Origin: DATBLZ01 sp036555065
GTDB lineage: Bacteria > Pseudomonadota > Gammaproteobacteria > Steroidobacterales > Rariloculaceae
Reading direction: 5' to 3'
Assembly: GCA_036555065.1 (NCBI GenBank)
Contig: DATBLZ010000171.1
Location: 5,443 to 69,442, forward strand
Length of the DNA stretch: 64,000 nt
Made by a program: the position numbers and the translations under genes. The notes below the pieces were generated by a model. That model ran no database searches and was not told the origin of the DNA. It worked only from the letters and a program-made list of their open reading frames with translations. Positions 1-9,585 of the stretch are shown here, piece by piece (positions within the stretch are counted from its first letter, which is position 1; every line of letters starts with the position of its first letter).

Positions 1-2
1 CG

Positions 3-3000
3 AAGGGAACGGACGTGCAAGACGAGCACGCTTCCGCGGCCGTCGAGCTCCTGCTGCTCGCGGGCATCGTGCGGCGCGACGCCGGCGGCGCGCTCAAGTT
101 CAGCAATCGGATCTACGCGCGTGTCTTCGACGAGCGCTGGGCAAAGTCCGAGATGCCGGTGAATTGGCGCGCCTACGCCGCCGCGGCCGCGGGCCTCGCC
201 GTCGCGATTTGGCTGCCTTATTGGTACACGCAAGTGTTGCCGCGGCCGTATATCGAGACGCTGAGCGGCGTGACTCAGGATTACGCCGTTGCCGAGGCCG
301 CGTACGCGCGGCTCGCGCGCCTGCCGTTCTTCGGCGCGACCGCCGATCGGCTGCTTGCCGACGTCACGGTGCGCCGCTCACGGAGTGCCTCGACGATCGC
401 CGAGGCTCTCGCGGCCGATACGGTCGCCCGCGATTCACTCGGCAATCCGAGCCTCGCCGATGAGCTCATGGCGGAGTATTGGCTGCGCCAATCCCGTGTC
501 GCGATGCATCGCGGCGATCGCGATGCGGCGCTGCTCTATGCGATCGAGGCGGATCGCGCCGCGCCCGCGATCGCGGCGAGCGCTGCCGCGGAGCTGCTCG
601 ACAGCGATTACGCGCGGCTCGTGCGCACGTTCCGGCTCGCGCAAGCGCCGTTGCAACTCGACGTCGACTGGGAAAACGACGAGCTCGTGATCGTCGAGAG
701 GACGCGGCGGGTCGCACACGCTTCGCTCGCAGCCGCGGGCGCCGCCGCGAGCGAAGCACAAGATGCGCGCACGGCGAGCCTCACGGCCTTTCAGCACGTG
801 CCCGTGACGCGCGACCTCTTCGTCGAGGACGACGTCGTCGCCGGCGAGTTCGAGCTGTCGCTCATGCTCCGGCATCCGAGCCCGACGGATCTCGAGCTCA
901 CCCTGCGCGCGCCGAGCGGCACCGCGGCGACGTTTGCTGTCTCCGAATCGGCCGGCGAGCGTCCGCTCGTGCTCAGCGCGCGTGCCGATTCGCCGCTCGG
1001 CGCGCTCGCCGACGAGCCGGCGCTCGGGCGCTGGCAGCTCACGCTCGTCGATCGGCAGAGCGGCGCCGAAGGCACGTTGTCGGAGTGGGGGCTGCGCTTC
1101 GGAGCGAACCGTTCCGTTTGGCGCGACGTGCCCGAGCAGGGCATCGCATTACCCGATCCGTTCAGGAGCGAGCAAGTCGATATCGCATTGAGTCCCGGCG
1201 GCCGCGTCGCGATCGCGCAGCCGACGCGCAGCGGGTCTGCGCAGCTACTCGCGGTTTGGGACCTGCACCGCAACAAGCTCGTCGCCGACTTGCCGCTGCG
1301 GGCGGCTACGTCTCAGGTCGCCGTGAGCTCGCGCACGCAGCGAGTTCTCGCGCTGAGCTCGCGCACGGCGACGCTTTGGGACTTTCAGGGCACGCGCATC
1401 GCGCGGCTCGAGACGCGTGGCGAGTTCGCGCCGAGGCCGGCGTTGAGCGGCGATGAGGATTTCGCGGTTCTCGCCGAGACGAGCGCGAATGCGCCGGCGC
1501 GTTTCAGCCTGCTCGACATGACCTCGGGCGACGTGCTCGCGAGCTTCGCGGGCGTCGCCACGATCCGCGACTGGGCGCTCGGCCCGCGAGCGCTTTACCT
1601 CGCCGTGCTCGACGGGGCGCGGCGTGCCCTCATTCTGGACCCGCATACGGGTGAGGCGCGGGGCCAGCTCCGTCACCACAGAGATCTCGTGCGCGTCGTG
1701 CCGGCGACGGGCGACACGCTCGTGACGGTCGATGCGGACGGCGCCATCCAAGGGTGGCGCATCGCGCCCGAAGAGGACGCCGCCGATTTCGGGACGAGCT
1801 GGGTCATCGGGACGACCGTCGATGCCGCGAGCGTCGACGTTGCAGCGAGCGCGGACGAAATTGCCTTCGCGCTCGCCGATGGGCTCGTAGCCGTGCAGGA
1901 TCTGCGCGGCGCTCGCCAGCCGCAGTACGTACGTGCCGGCGACGGCTTGCCGTCGTTCGTGCGCATCGCGCCCGGCGGCGACCGACTCGTGACGGCATAC
2001 GGTTCCGTCGCAAGGCTTTGGGATATCGGCCTCGACGCGCCGCTGTCGATAGCGGATCGCGACGTCTCCGCCGCGTTGCTCGACGCCGGCGGCGAGATCG
2101 CGGTATTCGGATATGCCGGTGGCCATGTGCGCGTGCGCGCCGTCGGCGAGCTCGAACGGCGCGGCGGCCAAGAGGACGTCGACTACATCGGCCATCGCGG
2201 CGCCGTTACGAGCTTGGCCGTGAATACAGCGAACAACCTCATCGCGAGCGGCGGAGTCGATGGTGTCGTCAGAATCTGGAACCTGCGAACCGTAGCGCCG
2301 ACGCCTGCGTTGCTGCGGCATCCGTCGGGACCGATTCGCGCGTTGACTCTGAGCGCCGACGGCACGGCAGTGATCAGCGCCGGCGATTACTCGGCGCGGA
2401 TTTGGGCAACGCAGACAGGAGAGCTGATACGCGAGATCGCCGTCGACGGCGCGGCACTCGCAGTCACGTGCGCACCGAGCATGGAGCTTTTTGCCGTCGG
2501 TGATTCGGCCGGCGATATCTTCCTTGCGCCGCTGCACGGCACGGCACCACCGGCGACGGCGCGCGCCCATGCCGCAGTGCTCGCGCTCGCGATTTCCGCG
2601 GACGCCAAGCTCATGGTCAGCGGCGACGCCGCCGGCAACTTGCAGCTCTGGGATACGGCGCTGCCGGAAACGAGCCGCGCGACACATCTATTTACGGACC
2701 CGGTATCCTGGGTTGCGTTCGGCGCTTCGGGCACGACTGTGCTCGCGAAGAGCGGAGCATGGATCCACGCGCTCGAGATCCATCCGACCGGATTCACGGT
2801 CACTGCTTCGCGACTGCTGCCGATCCGGCTCGGGCCTGCGACCGTGCCGGTGCAACTCGACGGCGGCCTGCGCTGGCTTTCGCACCCGGCCGCGAGCGCA
2901 CCCCGGTACGAGGATTTGAGCTTTGAGGGGTCCGGTGCCGAGTCTGCGGCGCCCGATCCCGCTCTCCTCGCCCGTGACTGGCCGGCCATCCTCGGGCTCG

Positions 3001-3041
3001 ACCTCGACCGGGCCACGGGCACGGTCCGGGCAACGCACTGA
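3..3041 (+). CDS. AAA-like / P-domain / WD40 repeat protein, 5' end outside the window
   Basis: The reading frame is open to the left edge; the first possible start is a GTG at 15, but the first residues (VELLLLAGIVRRDAGG, then FSNRIYARVF) resemble the C-terminal end of the AAA-like ATPase module (PF14516 type) found in front of WD40 domains, so the real start lies upstream. After this comes one membrane-spanning helix (about residues 52-70 counted from the GTG), an alpha-helical repeat-like region (80-230), a proprotein-convertase P-domain-like beta sandwich (about 255-370, with LELTLRAPSGT and LGRWQLTLVDRQSG), and a long WD40 propeller region to the end with typical blades ending in LWDFQG, IWNLRT, IWATQT and LQLWDT. 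I infer a membrane-anchored scaffold or sensor with an ATPase upstream. The pathway is unknown. Confidence 0.75.
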   Translation, partial: KGTDVQDEHASAAVELLLLAGIVRRDAGGALKFSNRIYARVFDERWAKSEMPVNWRAYAAAAAGLAVAIWLPYWYTQVLPRPYIETLSGVTQDYAVAEAAYARLARLPFFGATADRLLADVTVRRSRSASTIAEALAADTVARDSLGNPSLADELMAEYWLRQSRVAMHRGDRDAALLYAIEADRAAPAIAASAAAELLDSDYARLVRTFRLAQAPLQLDVDWENDELVIVERTRRVAHASLAAAGAAASEAQDARTASLTAFQHVPVTRDLFVEDDVVAGEFELSLMLRHPSPTDLELTLRAPSGTAATFAVSESAGERPLVLSARADSPLGALADEPALGRWQLTLVDRQSGAEGTLSEWGLRFGANRSVWRDVPEQGIALPDPFRSEQVDIALSPGGRVAIAQPTRSGSAQLLAVWDLHRNKLVADLPLRAATSQVAVSSRTQRVLALSSRTATLWDFQGTRIARLETRGEFAPRPALSGDEDFAVLAETSANAPARFSLLDMTSGDVLASFAGVATIRDWALGPRALYLAVLDGARRALILDPHTGEARGQLRHHRDLVRVVPATGDTLVTVDADGAIQGWRIAPEEDAADFGTSWVIGTTVDAASVDVAASADEIAFALADGLVAVQDLRGARQPQYVRAGDGLPSFVRIAPGGDRLVTAYGSVARLWDIGLDAPLSIADRDVSAALLDAGGEIAVFGYAGGHVRVRAVGELERRGGQEDVDYIGHRGAVTSLAVNTANNLIASGGVDGVVRIWNLRTVAPTPALLRHPSGPIRALTLSADGTAVISAGDYSARIWATQTGELIREIAVDGAALAVTCAPSMELFAVGDSAGDIFLAPLHGTAPPATARAHAAVLALAISADAKLMVSGDAAGNLQLWDTALPETSRATHLFTDPVSWVAFGASGTTVLAKSGAWIHALEIHPTGFTVTASRLLPIRLGPATVPVQLDGGLRWLSHPAASAPRYEDLSFEGSGAESAAPDPALLARDWPAILGLDLDRATGTVRATH

Positions 3042-3148
3042 CCGCCTTTTCTCGGGAATCTGTGAACTGGGGTCACGGCAGCGTGGCGCAGCTACGTTAG
3101 GGTGGACACTCGCGGGCAGTGTACCCGCACGCATTGGTTAGCAGGCGC

Positions 3149-3637
3149 ATGGAATCGGTTCGATTGCTAAAGACACTTTTGGTCGCAGCAGCCGGCGTCG
3201 CCGCTGCTCTGGTTGCCGGCGGCTGCGCGCCGAAGCTGCAGCCGCGGTCGTTTGCCGAGTACCTCGAGGATCGACCGCTCATGGAAGGGACGCTCGCGCG
3301 CTGCGATGCGGATCGCGAGGGGACGCACGACGATCTCGACTGCGCGAACGCGCGCCGCGCGGCTGTGACGATCGCGCTACGCGTCGAGGAAGCGCGCCGC
3401 GAAGAGCTCGAGCGCGAATCCGAGCGCAAGCTCACCGAGCTGCGCGATGAGCTCGCGCGGCGCGAGCAGCGCGAGCGCGAAGCGCTCGCCGAGGCCGAGG
3501 CTGCGCGGCAAGCCGCTTACGAAGCCATTTGGAAAGGCAACGCCGTGCCCCCGAACGCCGCGGAGCTGATCGGTGGCCAGAACGCGACCGCGGGAAACGC
3601 GGCAACCGACCGGCCAGCGCCAGCGGCGCCACAATAA
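3149..3637 (+). CDS. small EexN-like lipoprotein
   Basis: The protein is 162 residues from the ATG at 3149; an in-frame GTG at 3119 would only add ten residues in front of the signal peptide. It opens with a positively charged, hydrophobic signal peptide ending in a lipobox VAGGC (Cys 26). The next segment (FAEYLEDRPLMEGTLARC, then DDLDCANARRA) matches the pattern of EexN-type lipoproteins: a short YL.D repeat, two conserved cysteines, and CxNA. EexN was named for plasmid entry exclusion, but chromosomal members are common and mostly uncharacterised. A charged Arg/Glu-rich helix (about 75-125) and a Pro/Ala-rich tail follow; these are not part of the small family core. No conjugation gene is nearby, so a role in entry exclusion is not supported here. 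It converges on the SYLF gene with only 8 bases between the stops. Confidence 0.6.
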   Translation: MESVRLLKTLLVAAAGVAAALVAGGCAPKLQPRSFAEYLEDRPLMEGTLARCDADREGTHDDLDCANARRAAVTIALRVEEARREELERESERKLTELRDELARREQREREALAEAEAARQAAYEAIWKGNAVPPNAAELIGGQNATAGNAATDRPAPAAPQ

Positions 3638-3645
3638 AGCGACCG

Positions 3646-4398
3646 CTACTCGAGCGGGAACGTCACCGCCTCTTCCGCGGGCGCTTCGGCGGCCTGGCGG
3701 GGCGAGGCGAAGCCTGCGGTGATCGGCGCGACAACCTGCAGGAATTGCTGTGCGCTCGCGGGTGCCGTCCCGTCCTCGGGCTCTAGAGCTCGGGCTCCCG
3801 AGTCTGCGTAAAAGCGCTCGTTCGCTTCGTAATCGATCGCGAGCTTCGCGCCTTCGAACGCGGCGCCGGCGAACAGGCCGCGGCTGCGCACGTACCCGTA
3901 GACCTCGGCGCGAAACGTCAGCGCCGACGTCGCGTGTCGGCCGAGCGGGCCCGCTACGGCCGTTGCTTCGCCACTCAGCGTGAATTTGCCGTTGCGCATG
4001 TTTTTGACGGCGTTGTCGTTCGCGAAGATCAAAACGAAATCCGTCGATTCGGCGCCGAGCTGGAGTCCCGCGCTGCCGCCGGTCAACGTGATGAACGCCG
4101 GGTTGCTCCATTCGCCTTGCTCGGTGCGCATGATCAGCACGCCGCGCCCGCGCCGTGCGCCGAAGATCACCAAGCCGCCGCGGATTACGTTCGGCACGAT
4201 CGCAATTGCGCGCGCGCGCTGCAGGAGCTCGATTGGAATTGCGTTGACTTCATCGGCCGTGAGCGCCTCGAGTACACCGGTCGCATCGACGAGCTTTTCA
4301 TCGTCGGCGACTTCGGCTGCTGCGCTCGCGCCTAACAACGTTGCGCAGAGCGCGAACGTTCGGATCCATCCAACATAAGGGCGGTGCATCGAGTTCAT
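3646..4398 (-). CDS. SYLF-domain (Ysc84-type) lipid-binding protein, exported
   Basis: This 250-residue protein starts with an N-terminal signal peptide (WIRTFALCATLLGASAAAEV). The rest fits the SYLF/Ysc84 actin/lipid-binding family: ARAIAIVPNVIRGGLVIFGARRGRGV, TLTGGSAGLQLGAESTDFVLI, and the conserved GKFTLSGEATAVAGPLGR and SRGLFAGAAFEGAKLAID (sequence runs quoted in part). Eukaryotic SYLF domains bind phosphoinositides; bacterial secreted versions are of unknown function but presumably contact the envelope. Two ATGs are possible (4398 and 4389); both keep the signal peptide. It lies downstream of the M48 gene on the same strand, 33 bases away, and could be co-transcribed with it. Confidence 0.85.
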   Translation of the reverse strand: MNSMHRPYVGWIRTFALCATLLGASAAAEVADDEKLVDATGVLEALTADEVNAIPIELLQRARAIAIVPNVIRGGLVIFGARRGRGVLIMRTEQGEWSNPAFITLTGGSAGLQLGAESTDFVLIFANDNAVKNMRNGKFTLSGEATAVAGPLGRHATSALTFRAEVYGYVRSRGLFAGAAFEGAKLAIDYEANERFYADSGARALEPEDGTAPASAQQFLQVVAPITAGFASPRQAAEAPAEEAVTFPLE

Positions 4399-4431
4399 GG
4401 CGTCCCTGCAGTGTTCCTCGTGGATGCGATC

Positions 4432-6330
4432 TTACCGGATTGCCGCGGCCGGCGGCATGGGGCAGCCGAGCACGGCCGCAACGGCCCGGAAGAGCTCCGC
4501 CTCGACGATCTCGATCTTGCGATCGTGACGGATCGTTGCGAGTAGCGCGATCAACACGCGGCGCCGCGATCGCTCCGTCAATCGCGCGAGTGCCGCAAGA
4601 GCCTCGTCGAGCACGGTCACCGCGCGCGCGGCGAGGCAGCGGTCGACGGTCGCCGTGAGCTCGCGCGTCGTCTTCATGCCGATCGCGGCGAAGCCTGCGT
4701 CGCAGGCGGCCCGGGCCGCGGTTGCGTCCGTGTGGCCGAAGGCCGCCGTGGTCGCGAGCACGGTGGCAACGGCCGCATCGACGCCGAGCGTGGGCGCGCG
4801 GCGGCGTCTTACGTCGGCGCCCGAATAGCTCGCGAGCATGCGCAACATCACGTATTCGAAAACATCGGTCTGCTCATCGATGGCCGCGAGCGCCTCGACG
4901 AGCTCGAACAGAAACTCGAGCTGCTCGGCGGGCCGTGACTTGAGCGCCGGCGCGGCAAGCTCGAGCAGCGGCAGCCACAACCGTCGATCGAGATACCCGA
5001 GCTCTGCGCGCAATCGCGCACAGCGCGCGGCGCGCTCGCGACCGAGCTTCCGTTCGAGCAGGGGCTCCTGGCGGCGGCGCGTAGACTCGTCCGTGGACAA
5101 CGCGAGTGCAGCGACGAGAAGAAAGCTCGATTCTTGGCTGTGCGCTGCGTGGTGGAGCTCCTCCGGGATCGCGCCGCGGAGCGCCGCGCCGAGCTCGGGC
5201 TTGCCGATGCTGCCCGACGCGTCCAACTGCGGAGGTGCGACGCCCGCGTCCGGCGCGAGCCTCGCGGCGGCGACTGGCGCGAATTCGGTCGGCGGCGGCA
5301 AAGGCTCGACCGAGGTCGGAAAGTCGCGCGGATCGAACGACGGCTCGAGCGCCCGGATTCGGTCGACGAGCGGCGGATGCGTCGCGAAGAGGCCGCGAAA
5401 GCTCGGCCCGCCTCTGCCGAACAGCATGTGCGCGACCTCTTCGGTCTCGACGGACGACAAGTGCGCCGTGAAGCCGCCGATCTTCTTGAGCGCGCCCGCG
5501 AGTCCGTCCGGATCGCGCGTGAACTGCACGGCCGAAGCGTCGGCGAGTCTCTCGCGGTGCCGCGCGACGGCCGCCTTGATGAGACGGCTGAAGAAAACGC
5601 CGATACCGCCGATCACGGTGAGCGCTACGCCGATGAGCACGATTGCGCCCGCGCCCTTGTTTCGCGAGCGCGCCGTGAATCGCATGCTGCGCAAGAGCCA
5701 CCGTCCCATGAGCCACAGCACGAGAATGCCGAAGCTGAAGCCGATCAGCCTCTGATTGAGGCGCATGTCGCCGTTCAAGATGTGGCTGAACTCGTGGCCG
5801 ATGACGCCCTGAAGCTCGGCACGGTTGAGCCGCTCGAGGCTGCCGCGCGTGACGGCGATGGCCGCGTCGGTGTGCGTGACGCCGGCGGCGAACGCATTGA
5901 TGCCCGCCTCGCGCTCGAGCACGAAGATCTCGGGCACCGGCAGACCCGAAGCGATCGCCATTTCCTCGACGACGTTGACGAGCCGTTGGTGAAGCGGATC
6001 GGGATCGTCGCCATGAATCGCCGTCCCGCCGAGCAGGCGCGCGATTTGCCCGCCGCCGCGCGCGATCGTCGCCGCCCGATAGAGGCTCGCAAGGACCATG
6101 AGCCCCATCGTGACCACGACGATCGTGCCGAGCATAGGCGCGTTGTCCGTAGCCCATTGCTGCCAAGTTCGCGCGCCGAACGCCACGGGATCGTACTCGC
6201 CGTACATGCTGACGGCGATCGTTGCCGCGACGGCCGTGATCACCGCGACCGCAAAGAACGCGAGCCCGAACAGCCACACGAAACGCCGCGTCGCGCGGCG
6301 CGATTGCTCTTGGCGTGCGAAAAAGTCCAT
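4432..6330 (-). CDS. M48 family membrane metalloprotease with long C-terminal extension
   Basis: The 632-residue protein has two N-terminal membrane helices (about 17-40 and 64-84), then the zinc protease domain with HEFSH at residues 179-183 and the downstream ADASAVQFTRDP segment that supplies the third ligand region of M48 enzymes. Two more hydrophobic segments follow the active site (about 190-215 and 225-250). This is the HtpX/Oma1-type arrangement with the active site facing one side of the inner membrane. HtpX itself is about 290 residues; here roughly 270 extra C-terminal residues, Ala/Arg rich and predicted helical, have no recognised domain. The lemA gene lies 54 bases upstream on the same strand, and a REP-like repeat sits between the two. 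M48 protease/LemA pairs are common, and the two products probably work together in envelope protein quality control. Confidence 0.85.
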   Translation of the reverse strand: MDFFARQEQSRRATRRFVWLFGLAFFAVAVITAVAATIAVSMYGEYDPVAFGARTWQQWATDNAPMLGTIVVVTMGLMVLASLYRAATIARGGGQIARLLGGTAIHGDDPDPLHQRLVNVVEEMAIASGLPVPEIFVLEREAGINAFAAGVTHTDAAIAVTRGSLERLNRAELQGVIGHEFSHILNGDMRLNQRLIGFSFGILVLWLMGRWLLRSMRFTARSRNKGAGAIVLIGVALTVIGGIGVFFSRLIKAAVARHRERLADASAVQFTRDPDGLAGALKKIGGFTAHLSSVETEEVAHMLFGRGGPSFRGLFATHPPLVDRIRALEPSFDPRDFPTSVEPLPPPTEFAPVAAARLAPDAGVAPPQLDASGSIGKPELGAALRGAIPEELHHAAHSQESSFLLVAALALSTDESTRRRQEPLLERKLGRERAARCARLRAELGYLDRRLWLPLLELAAPALKSRPAEQLEFLFELVEALAAIDEQTDVFEYVMLRMLASYSGADVRRRRAPTLGVDAAVATVLATTAAFGHTDATAARAACDAGFAAIGMKTTRELTATVDRCLAARAVTVLDEALAALARLTERSRRRVLIALLATIRHDRKIEIVEAELFRAVAAVLGCPMPPAAAIR

Positions 6331-6340
6331 GTGCTAAGGA

Positions 6341-6380
6341 ATCGCGACTGAAGTCGCTCCCACAAGCGCCGCTCCCACAC
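6341..6380. repeat. REP-like repeat between lemA and M48 gene
   Basis: One full unit, ATCGCGACTGAAGTCGCTCC plus CAC, is followed directly by a half unit (GCCGCTCCCACAC). It can fold into a GCGACT/AGTCGC hairpin. It belongs to the dispersed family also seen near 7056, 10533, 20403, 22396, 28561, 28762, 32173, 38311, 44451, 45851 and 57365. Confidence 0.85.
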
Positions 6381-6384
6381 CCAG

Positions 6385-6978
6385 CTACGCCTGGCCGAAC
6401 GAGACCTTCGGAACCTCGCGCTTGCGCTCTTCGCCGATTTCGAGGAACTCGGCCGGCTTGAACCCGAAATTGTTCGCGACGACGTTGCTCGGGAAATTCT
6501 GGCACGCGTTGTTGTAGCCCATCACGGCATCGTTGAATGCCTGGCGCGCGAACGCGACCTTGTTCTCGGTCGAGGCGAGCTCCTCTTGGAACTGCATCAT
6601 GTTCTGGCTTGCCTTGAGGTCGGGGTAGCTTTCGGCGAGCGCGAAGAGCCGGCCCAACGTGCCGCCGAGCGTGGTCTCTGCCGCGGCCAGAGCTTTGATG
6701 GCCTTGGGGTCGGCCGGGTCGGCCGCAGCCTGCTTGAGGCCGGCGACGGCGGAGTTGCGCGCATTGACGACGGCTTCGAGCGTTCCGCGCTCGTGGCCCA
6801 TGTAACCTTTGACGGCCTCGATGAGATTCGGAATCAGGTCGTAACGGCGCGTGAGCTGAACATCGATCTGCGAGAACCCGTTACGCACGCGGTTCCGCAG
6901 GTTGACGAGATTGTTGTACATCCCGATCAACCAGAAGACGATGACGGCCAGAATGACGAGAACCACTATGACCCACAT
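6385..6978 (-). CDS. lemA: LemA family protein
   Basis: The chosen start is the ATG at 6978: it has an AGGAG ribosome-binding site seven bases upstream and gives a normal LemA of 197 residues. A frame that stays open further upstream only adds arginine-rich sequence that overlaps the next gene. The protein has one N-terminal membrane helix (WVIVVLVILAVIVFWLIG) followed by the conserved YNNLVNLRNRV, DVQLTRRYDLIPNLIEAVKGYM and ARQAFNDAVMGYNN motifs of LemA. The family forms a long helical bundle on the outer face of the inner membrane; its molecular role is not settled. It is paired with the M48 protease gene immediately downstream. Confidence 0.92.
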   Translation of the reverse strand: MWVIVVLVILAVIVFWLIGMYNNLVNLRNRVRNGFSQIDVQLTRRYDLIPNLIEAVKGYMGHERGTLEAVVNARNSAVAGLKQAAADPADPKAIKALAAAETTLGGTLGRLFALAESYPDLKASQNMMQFQEELASTENKVAFARQAFNDAVMGYNNACQNFPSNVVANNFGFKPAEFLEIGEERKREVPKVSFGQA

Positions 6979-7055
6979 AGAGCAGCTCCTAGGGTAGCAA
7001 CGGCAAGCGCGAGGATACGCCGATGCGCTGTCGCGCAGCAACGGCGCGGTGATTC

Positions 7056-7080
7056 GTGGGAGCGGCTTCAGCCGCGATTC
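7056..7080. repeat. REP-like repeat that contains the stop codon of the DUF4145 gene
   Basis: GTGGGAGCGGCTTCAGCCGC followed by GATTC. Read on the minus strand the unit supplies the last codons AAT CGC GGC TGA of the DUF4145 gene. Confidence 0.88.
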
Positions 7081-7757
7081 TTCACGCCGATCGGCGTGAT
7101 TTTTTGCGTGGTCTCGCCCGCAAAGTAGCGGCGCATGCGCACGGCTGCCTTGAGCTTCGCGTCCCGTACGTAACGTTGATAGAGCACGTCCTTGATGATC
7201 TCGATGAGCGCGGCCGCTTCCTCGGCAGCGGGCGCGAGCTCCGGCTCGGCGGCGCCAAAGAGCAACGTCTCGAGGACAGCGCCGGTTTGCGCGTCGACCT
7301 CGCTCAACGCGACTGCTTCGTTGAACAGATCCTGGACCTGCATGCGGACGTGGATGTCGGCGCGCGCGGCTTGAACCGTGCGCCGGCACATCACCGCAAA
7401 CGCCATGAAAAGGTCGGCCGTATAGCAGTCGAGCGCCTCGCGAAACAGGCGTTCGACGTTGGCCGGCAAGTAGCCGAATTGGAACCGCTCCTTCGGCCGC
7501 TCGATGTCGACGATGTTCGAGGAAAGCTCGATGCGATCGGGCCCGAAGCTGCGCACGGCAACGCGCGCGAACCGCGGCTCGTTACAGGCGGCACAGCGGA
7601 AACAAATCCCGGCGTGGCGCGGCCTCGATTCCATCAAGGCGGCGTACGCGGGCGTCGATACCGGGATCAGCTGTGCGCTTGCGCCGCAGTGCGGACATTC
7701 GCGCGTGACGGTTTCCGCCTGCTCCAAGCTGTTGTCGTTTTTGACATAAAGCGACAC
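7068..7757 (-). CDS. DUF4145 domain protein with N-terminal zinc ribbon
   Basis: The 229-residue protein has a zinc-ribbon-like start (CPHCGAS at about residue 21, then CFRCAACN at about 52) and then an alpha-helical DUF4145-type domain (YLPANVERLFREALDCYTAD, MCRRTVQAARADIHV). DUF4145 domains occur alone and fused to restriction or defence nucleases, but no such partner is present here and I cannot assign a function. The gene ends inside a REP-like repeat and finishes with NRG. It is followed by lemA on the same strand with 89 bases between. Confidence 0.75.
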   Translation of the reverse strand: MSLYVKNDNSLEQAETVTRECPHCGASAQLIPVSTPAYAALMESRPRHAGICFRCAACNEPRFARVAVRSFGPDRIELSSNIVDIERPKERFQFGYLPANVERLFREALDCYTADLFMAFAVMCRRTVQAARADIHVRMQVQDLFNEAVALSEVDAQTGAVLETLLFGAAEPELAPAAEEAAALIEIIKDVLYQRYVRDAKLKAAVRMRRYFAGETTQKITPIGVKNRG

Positions 7758-7838
7758 GCCGACGACCTCTGAGCGAGCATAGCGCCTTCATCCGCGCCGC
7801 GAAACACCGACTCGCGTCGGCGCGCGCGCCAAGTCGGC

Positions 7839-9512
7839 TCAGCCGTTGAGTCGCTTGTACCGCAGGCGGTGCGGCTGCGTTGCGTCGTCGCCTTTGCGGC
7901 GCTTGAGGTCCTCGGCGTAATCGGCGTAGTTGCCTTGGAAGTACACGACCTCGCTGTCGCCCTCGAACGCGAGAATATGGGTCGCGATGCGGTCGAGGAA
8001 CCAACGGTCGTGCGAGATCACGACTGCGCATCCCGGAAAGCTCAGCAACGCCTCCTCGAGCGCGCGCAGCGTCTCGACGTCGAGGTCGTTCGTGGGCTCG
8101 TCGAGGAACAACACGTTCCCGCCGGCACGCAGGAGCTTGGCGAGGTGGAGGCGATTGCGCTCGCCGCCCGAAAGGAGCCCAACCAGCTTTTGCTGATCGG
8201 CGCCGCGGAAGTTGAACCGGCCGACATAACCGCGCGACGGCGTCTCGTAGTTGCCGATGCGCAGCGTGTCCTGGCCGTCGCTGATCTCTTCCCAAACGGT
8301 CTTATCGTTGTTGAGCTTGTCGCGTCCTTGGTCGACGTACGCGAGCCGCGCCGTGGGGCCCACGGTGACCGTGCCCGCATCTTGCTTCTCGTGACCGAGT
8401 AGGATGCGAAAGAGCGTCGTCTTACCGGCGCCGTTCGGTCCGATGACGCCGACGATGCCCCCTGGCGGCAATGTCAACGAAAGGTTGTCGAACAGCAGGC
8501 GGTCGCCGAAGGATTTGCGCAACCCTTTCGCTTCGATCACGAGATCGCCGAGGCGCGGCCCCGGCGGAATGTAAATCTCGTTCGTCTCGTTGCGCGCCTG
8601 AAACTCCTTCGAGTTGAGCTCGTCGAAGCGCTGCAGGCGGGCTTTGGCTTTCGCTTGTCGCGCCTTCGGGTTCGCGCGCACCCATTCGAGCTCCGTCTTG
8701 ATCGCGCGCTGGCGTGCCGCTTCCTGCTTCTCCTCGAGTGCGAGCCGTTGCTGTTTTTGCTCGAGCCACGAGCTGTAGTTCCCTTGCCATGGGATGCCGT
8801 GGCCGCGATCGAGCTCGAGGATCCAGCCCGCGACGTTGTCGAGGAAGTAGCGGTCGTGCGTGACCGCGATCACCGTACCGCTGAATTCCGCGAGGAAGCG
8901 CTCGAGCCAAGCGACCGATTCGGCGTCGAGGTGATTCGTCGGCTCGTCGAGCAGCAGCATGTCGGGATTCGAGAGGAGCAAGCGGCACAACGCGACGCGC
9001 CGGCGCTCGCCGCCCGACAGCGTCTTGACCGCGGCATCCCAAGCAGGCAGGCGCAACGCATCGGCGGCGATCTCGAGCTTGCGCTCGAGCTCCCAGCCAC
9101 CGGCAGCGTCGATCTGATCCTGGAGCTTGCCCTGTTCCTCGAGCAGCGTGGCCATCGCGTCCGCGTCGAGCGGCTCGGCGAAGCGATCGCTGATCTGATT
9201 GAAGCGCGAAATCAGACCCATGATCTCCGCGATGCCCTCTTCGACGATCGCGCGCACGGTTTTCGTCGCGTCGAGCTCAGGCTCTTGCGGTAGGAAGCCG
9301 ATTTTGATTCCGGGCTGCGGCCTCGCTTCGCCCTCGAAGTCTTTGTCGACGCCGGCCATGATTCTGAGCAGCGTCGACTTGCCGGAGCCGTTGAGCCCGA
9401 GCACGCCGATCTTCGCGCCCGGAAAGAAGCTCAAGCTGATGTCCCGCAAGATATAGCGCTTCGGCGGCACCACCTTCGCAAGGCGGTTCGTGGTATAGAT
9501 GTACTGGGCCAT
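7839..9512 (-). CDS. ettA: energy-dependent translational throttle ABC-F protein EttA
   Basis: The 557-residue protein is full length for EttA and begins with the characteristic [21 protein letters not shown]. It has two ABC ATPase domains without membrane segments: Walker [10 protein letters not shown] and GPNGAGKT, signatures [12 protein letters not shown] and [13 protein letters not shown], and Walker [12 protein letters not shown] and [11 protein letters not shown], each with the catalytic Glu. The linker between the domains (about 245-315, rich in charged residues) is the P-site tRNA-interaction motif of ABC-F factors. In E. coli EttA binds the ribosomal E site and gates the first elongation step according to ATP/ADP. 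The gene is divergent from the deacetylase gene, with 73 bases between the starts. Confidence 0.96.
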   Translation of the reverse strand: MAQYIYTTNRLAKVVPPKRYILRDISLSFFPGAKIGVLGLNGSGKSTLLRIMAGVDKDFEGEARPQPGIKIGFLPQEPELDATKTVRAIVEEGIAEIMGLISRFNQISDRFAEPLDADAMATLLEEQGKLQDQIDAAGGWELERKLEIAADALRLPAWDAAVKTLSGGERRRVALCRLLLSNPDMLLLDEPTNHLDAESVAWLERFLAEFSGTVIAVTHDRYFLDNVAGWILELDRGHGIPWQGNYSSWLEQKQQRLALEEKQEAARQRAIKTELEWVRANPKARQAKAKARLQRFDELNSKEFQARNETNEIYIPPGPRLGDLVIEAKGLRKSFGDRLLFDNLSLTLPPGGIVGVIGPNGAGKTTLFRILLGHEKQDAGTVTVGPTARLAYVDQGRDKLNNDKTVWEEISDGQDTLRIGNYETPSRGYVGRFNFRGADQQKLVGLLSGGERNRLHLAKLLRAGGNVLFLDEPTNDLDVETLRALEEALLSFPGCAVVISHDRWFLDRIATHILAFEGDSEVVYFQGNYADYAEDLKRRKGDDATQPHRLRYKRLNG

Positions 9513-9585
9513 GAACGATAACGGTCGGTAGCGGGGGGCGCATTATCGATGAACCGCCGCGCGATGAAAACCCGCACCGAAGCCT

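Noticed and set aside
1245..2687. Antisense open frame of 480 codons inside the WD40 gene
   Set aside because: Low-complexity Arg-rich translation, no start signal, and the plus-strand WD40 blades are clear.
3149..3637. Plasmid entry-exclusion role for the EexN-like lipoprotein
   Set aside because: No conjugation or plasmid gene is near and the protein has a long charged extension unlike the plasmid version.
3643..3660. Possible terminator between the lipoprotein and SYLF genes
   Set aside because: The CCGCT/AGCGG stem is only five bases and no U run follows on either strand.
4874..6505. Antisense/alternate frame of more than 500 codons over the M48 gene
   Set aside because: It shifts frame relative to the conserved HEFSH protease and has the Arg-rich composition of shadow frames.
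6979..7389. Extended N-terminus of LemA
   Set aside because: It would run across the DUF4145 gene and a REP-like repeat; LemA starts at a well-placed ATG with AGGAG.
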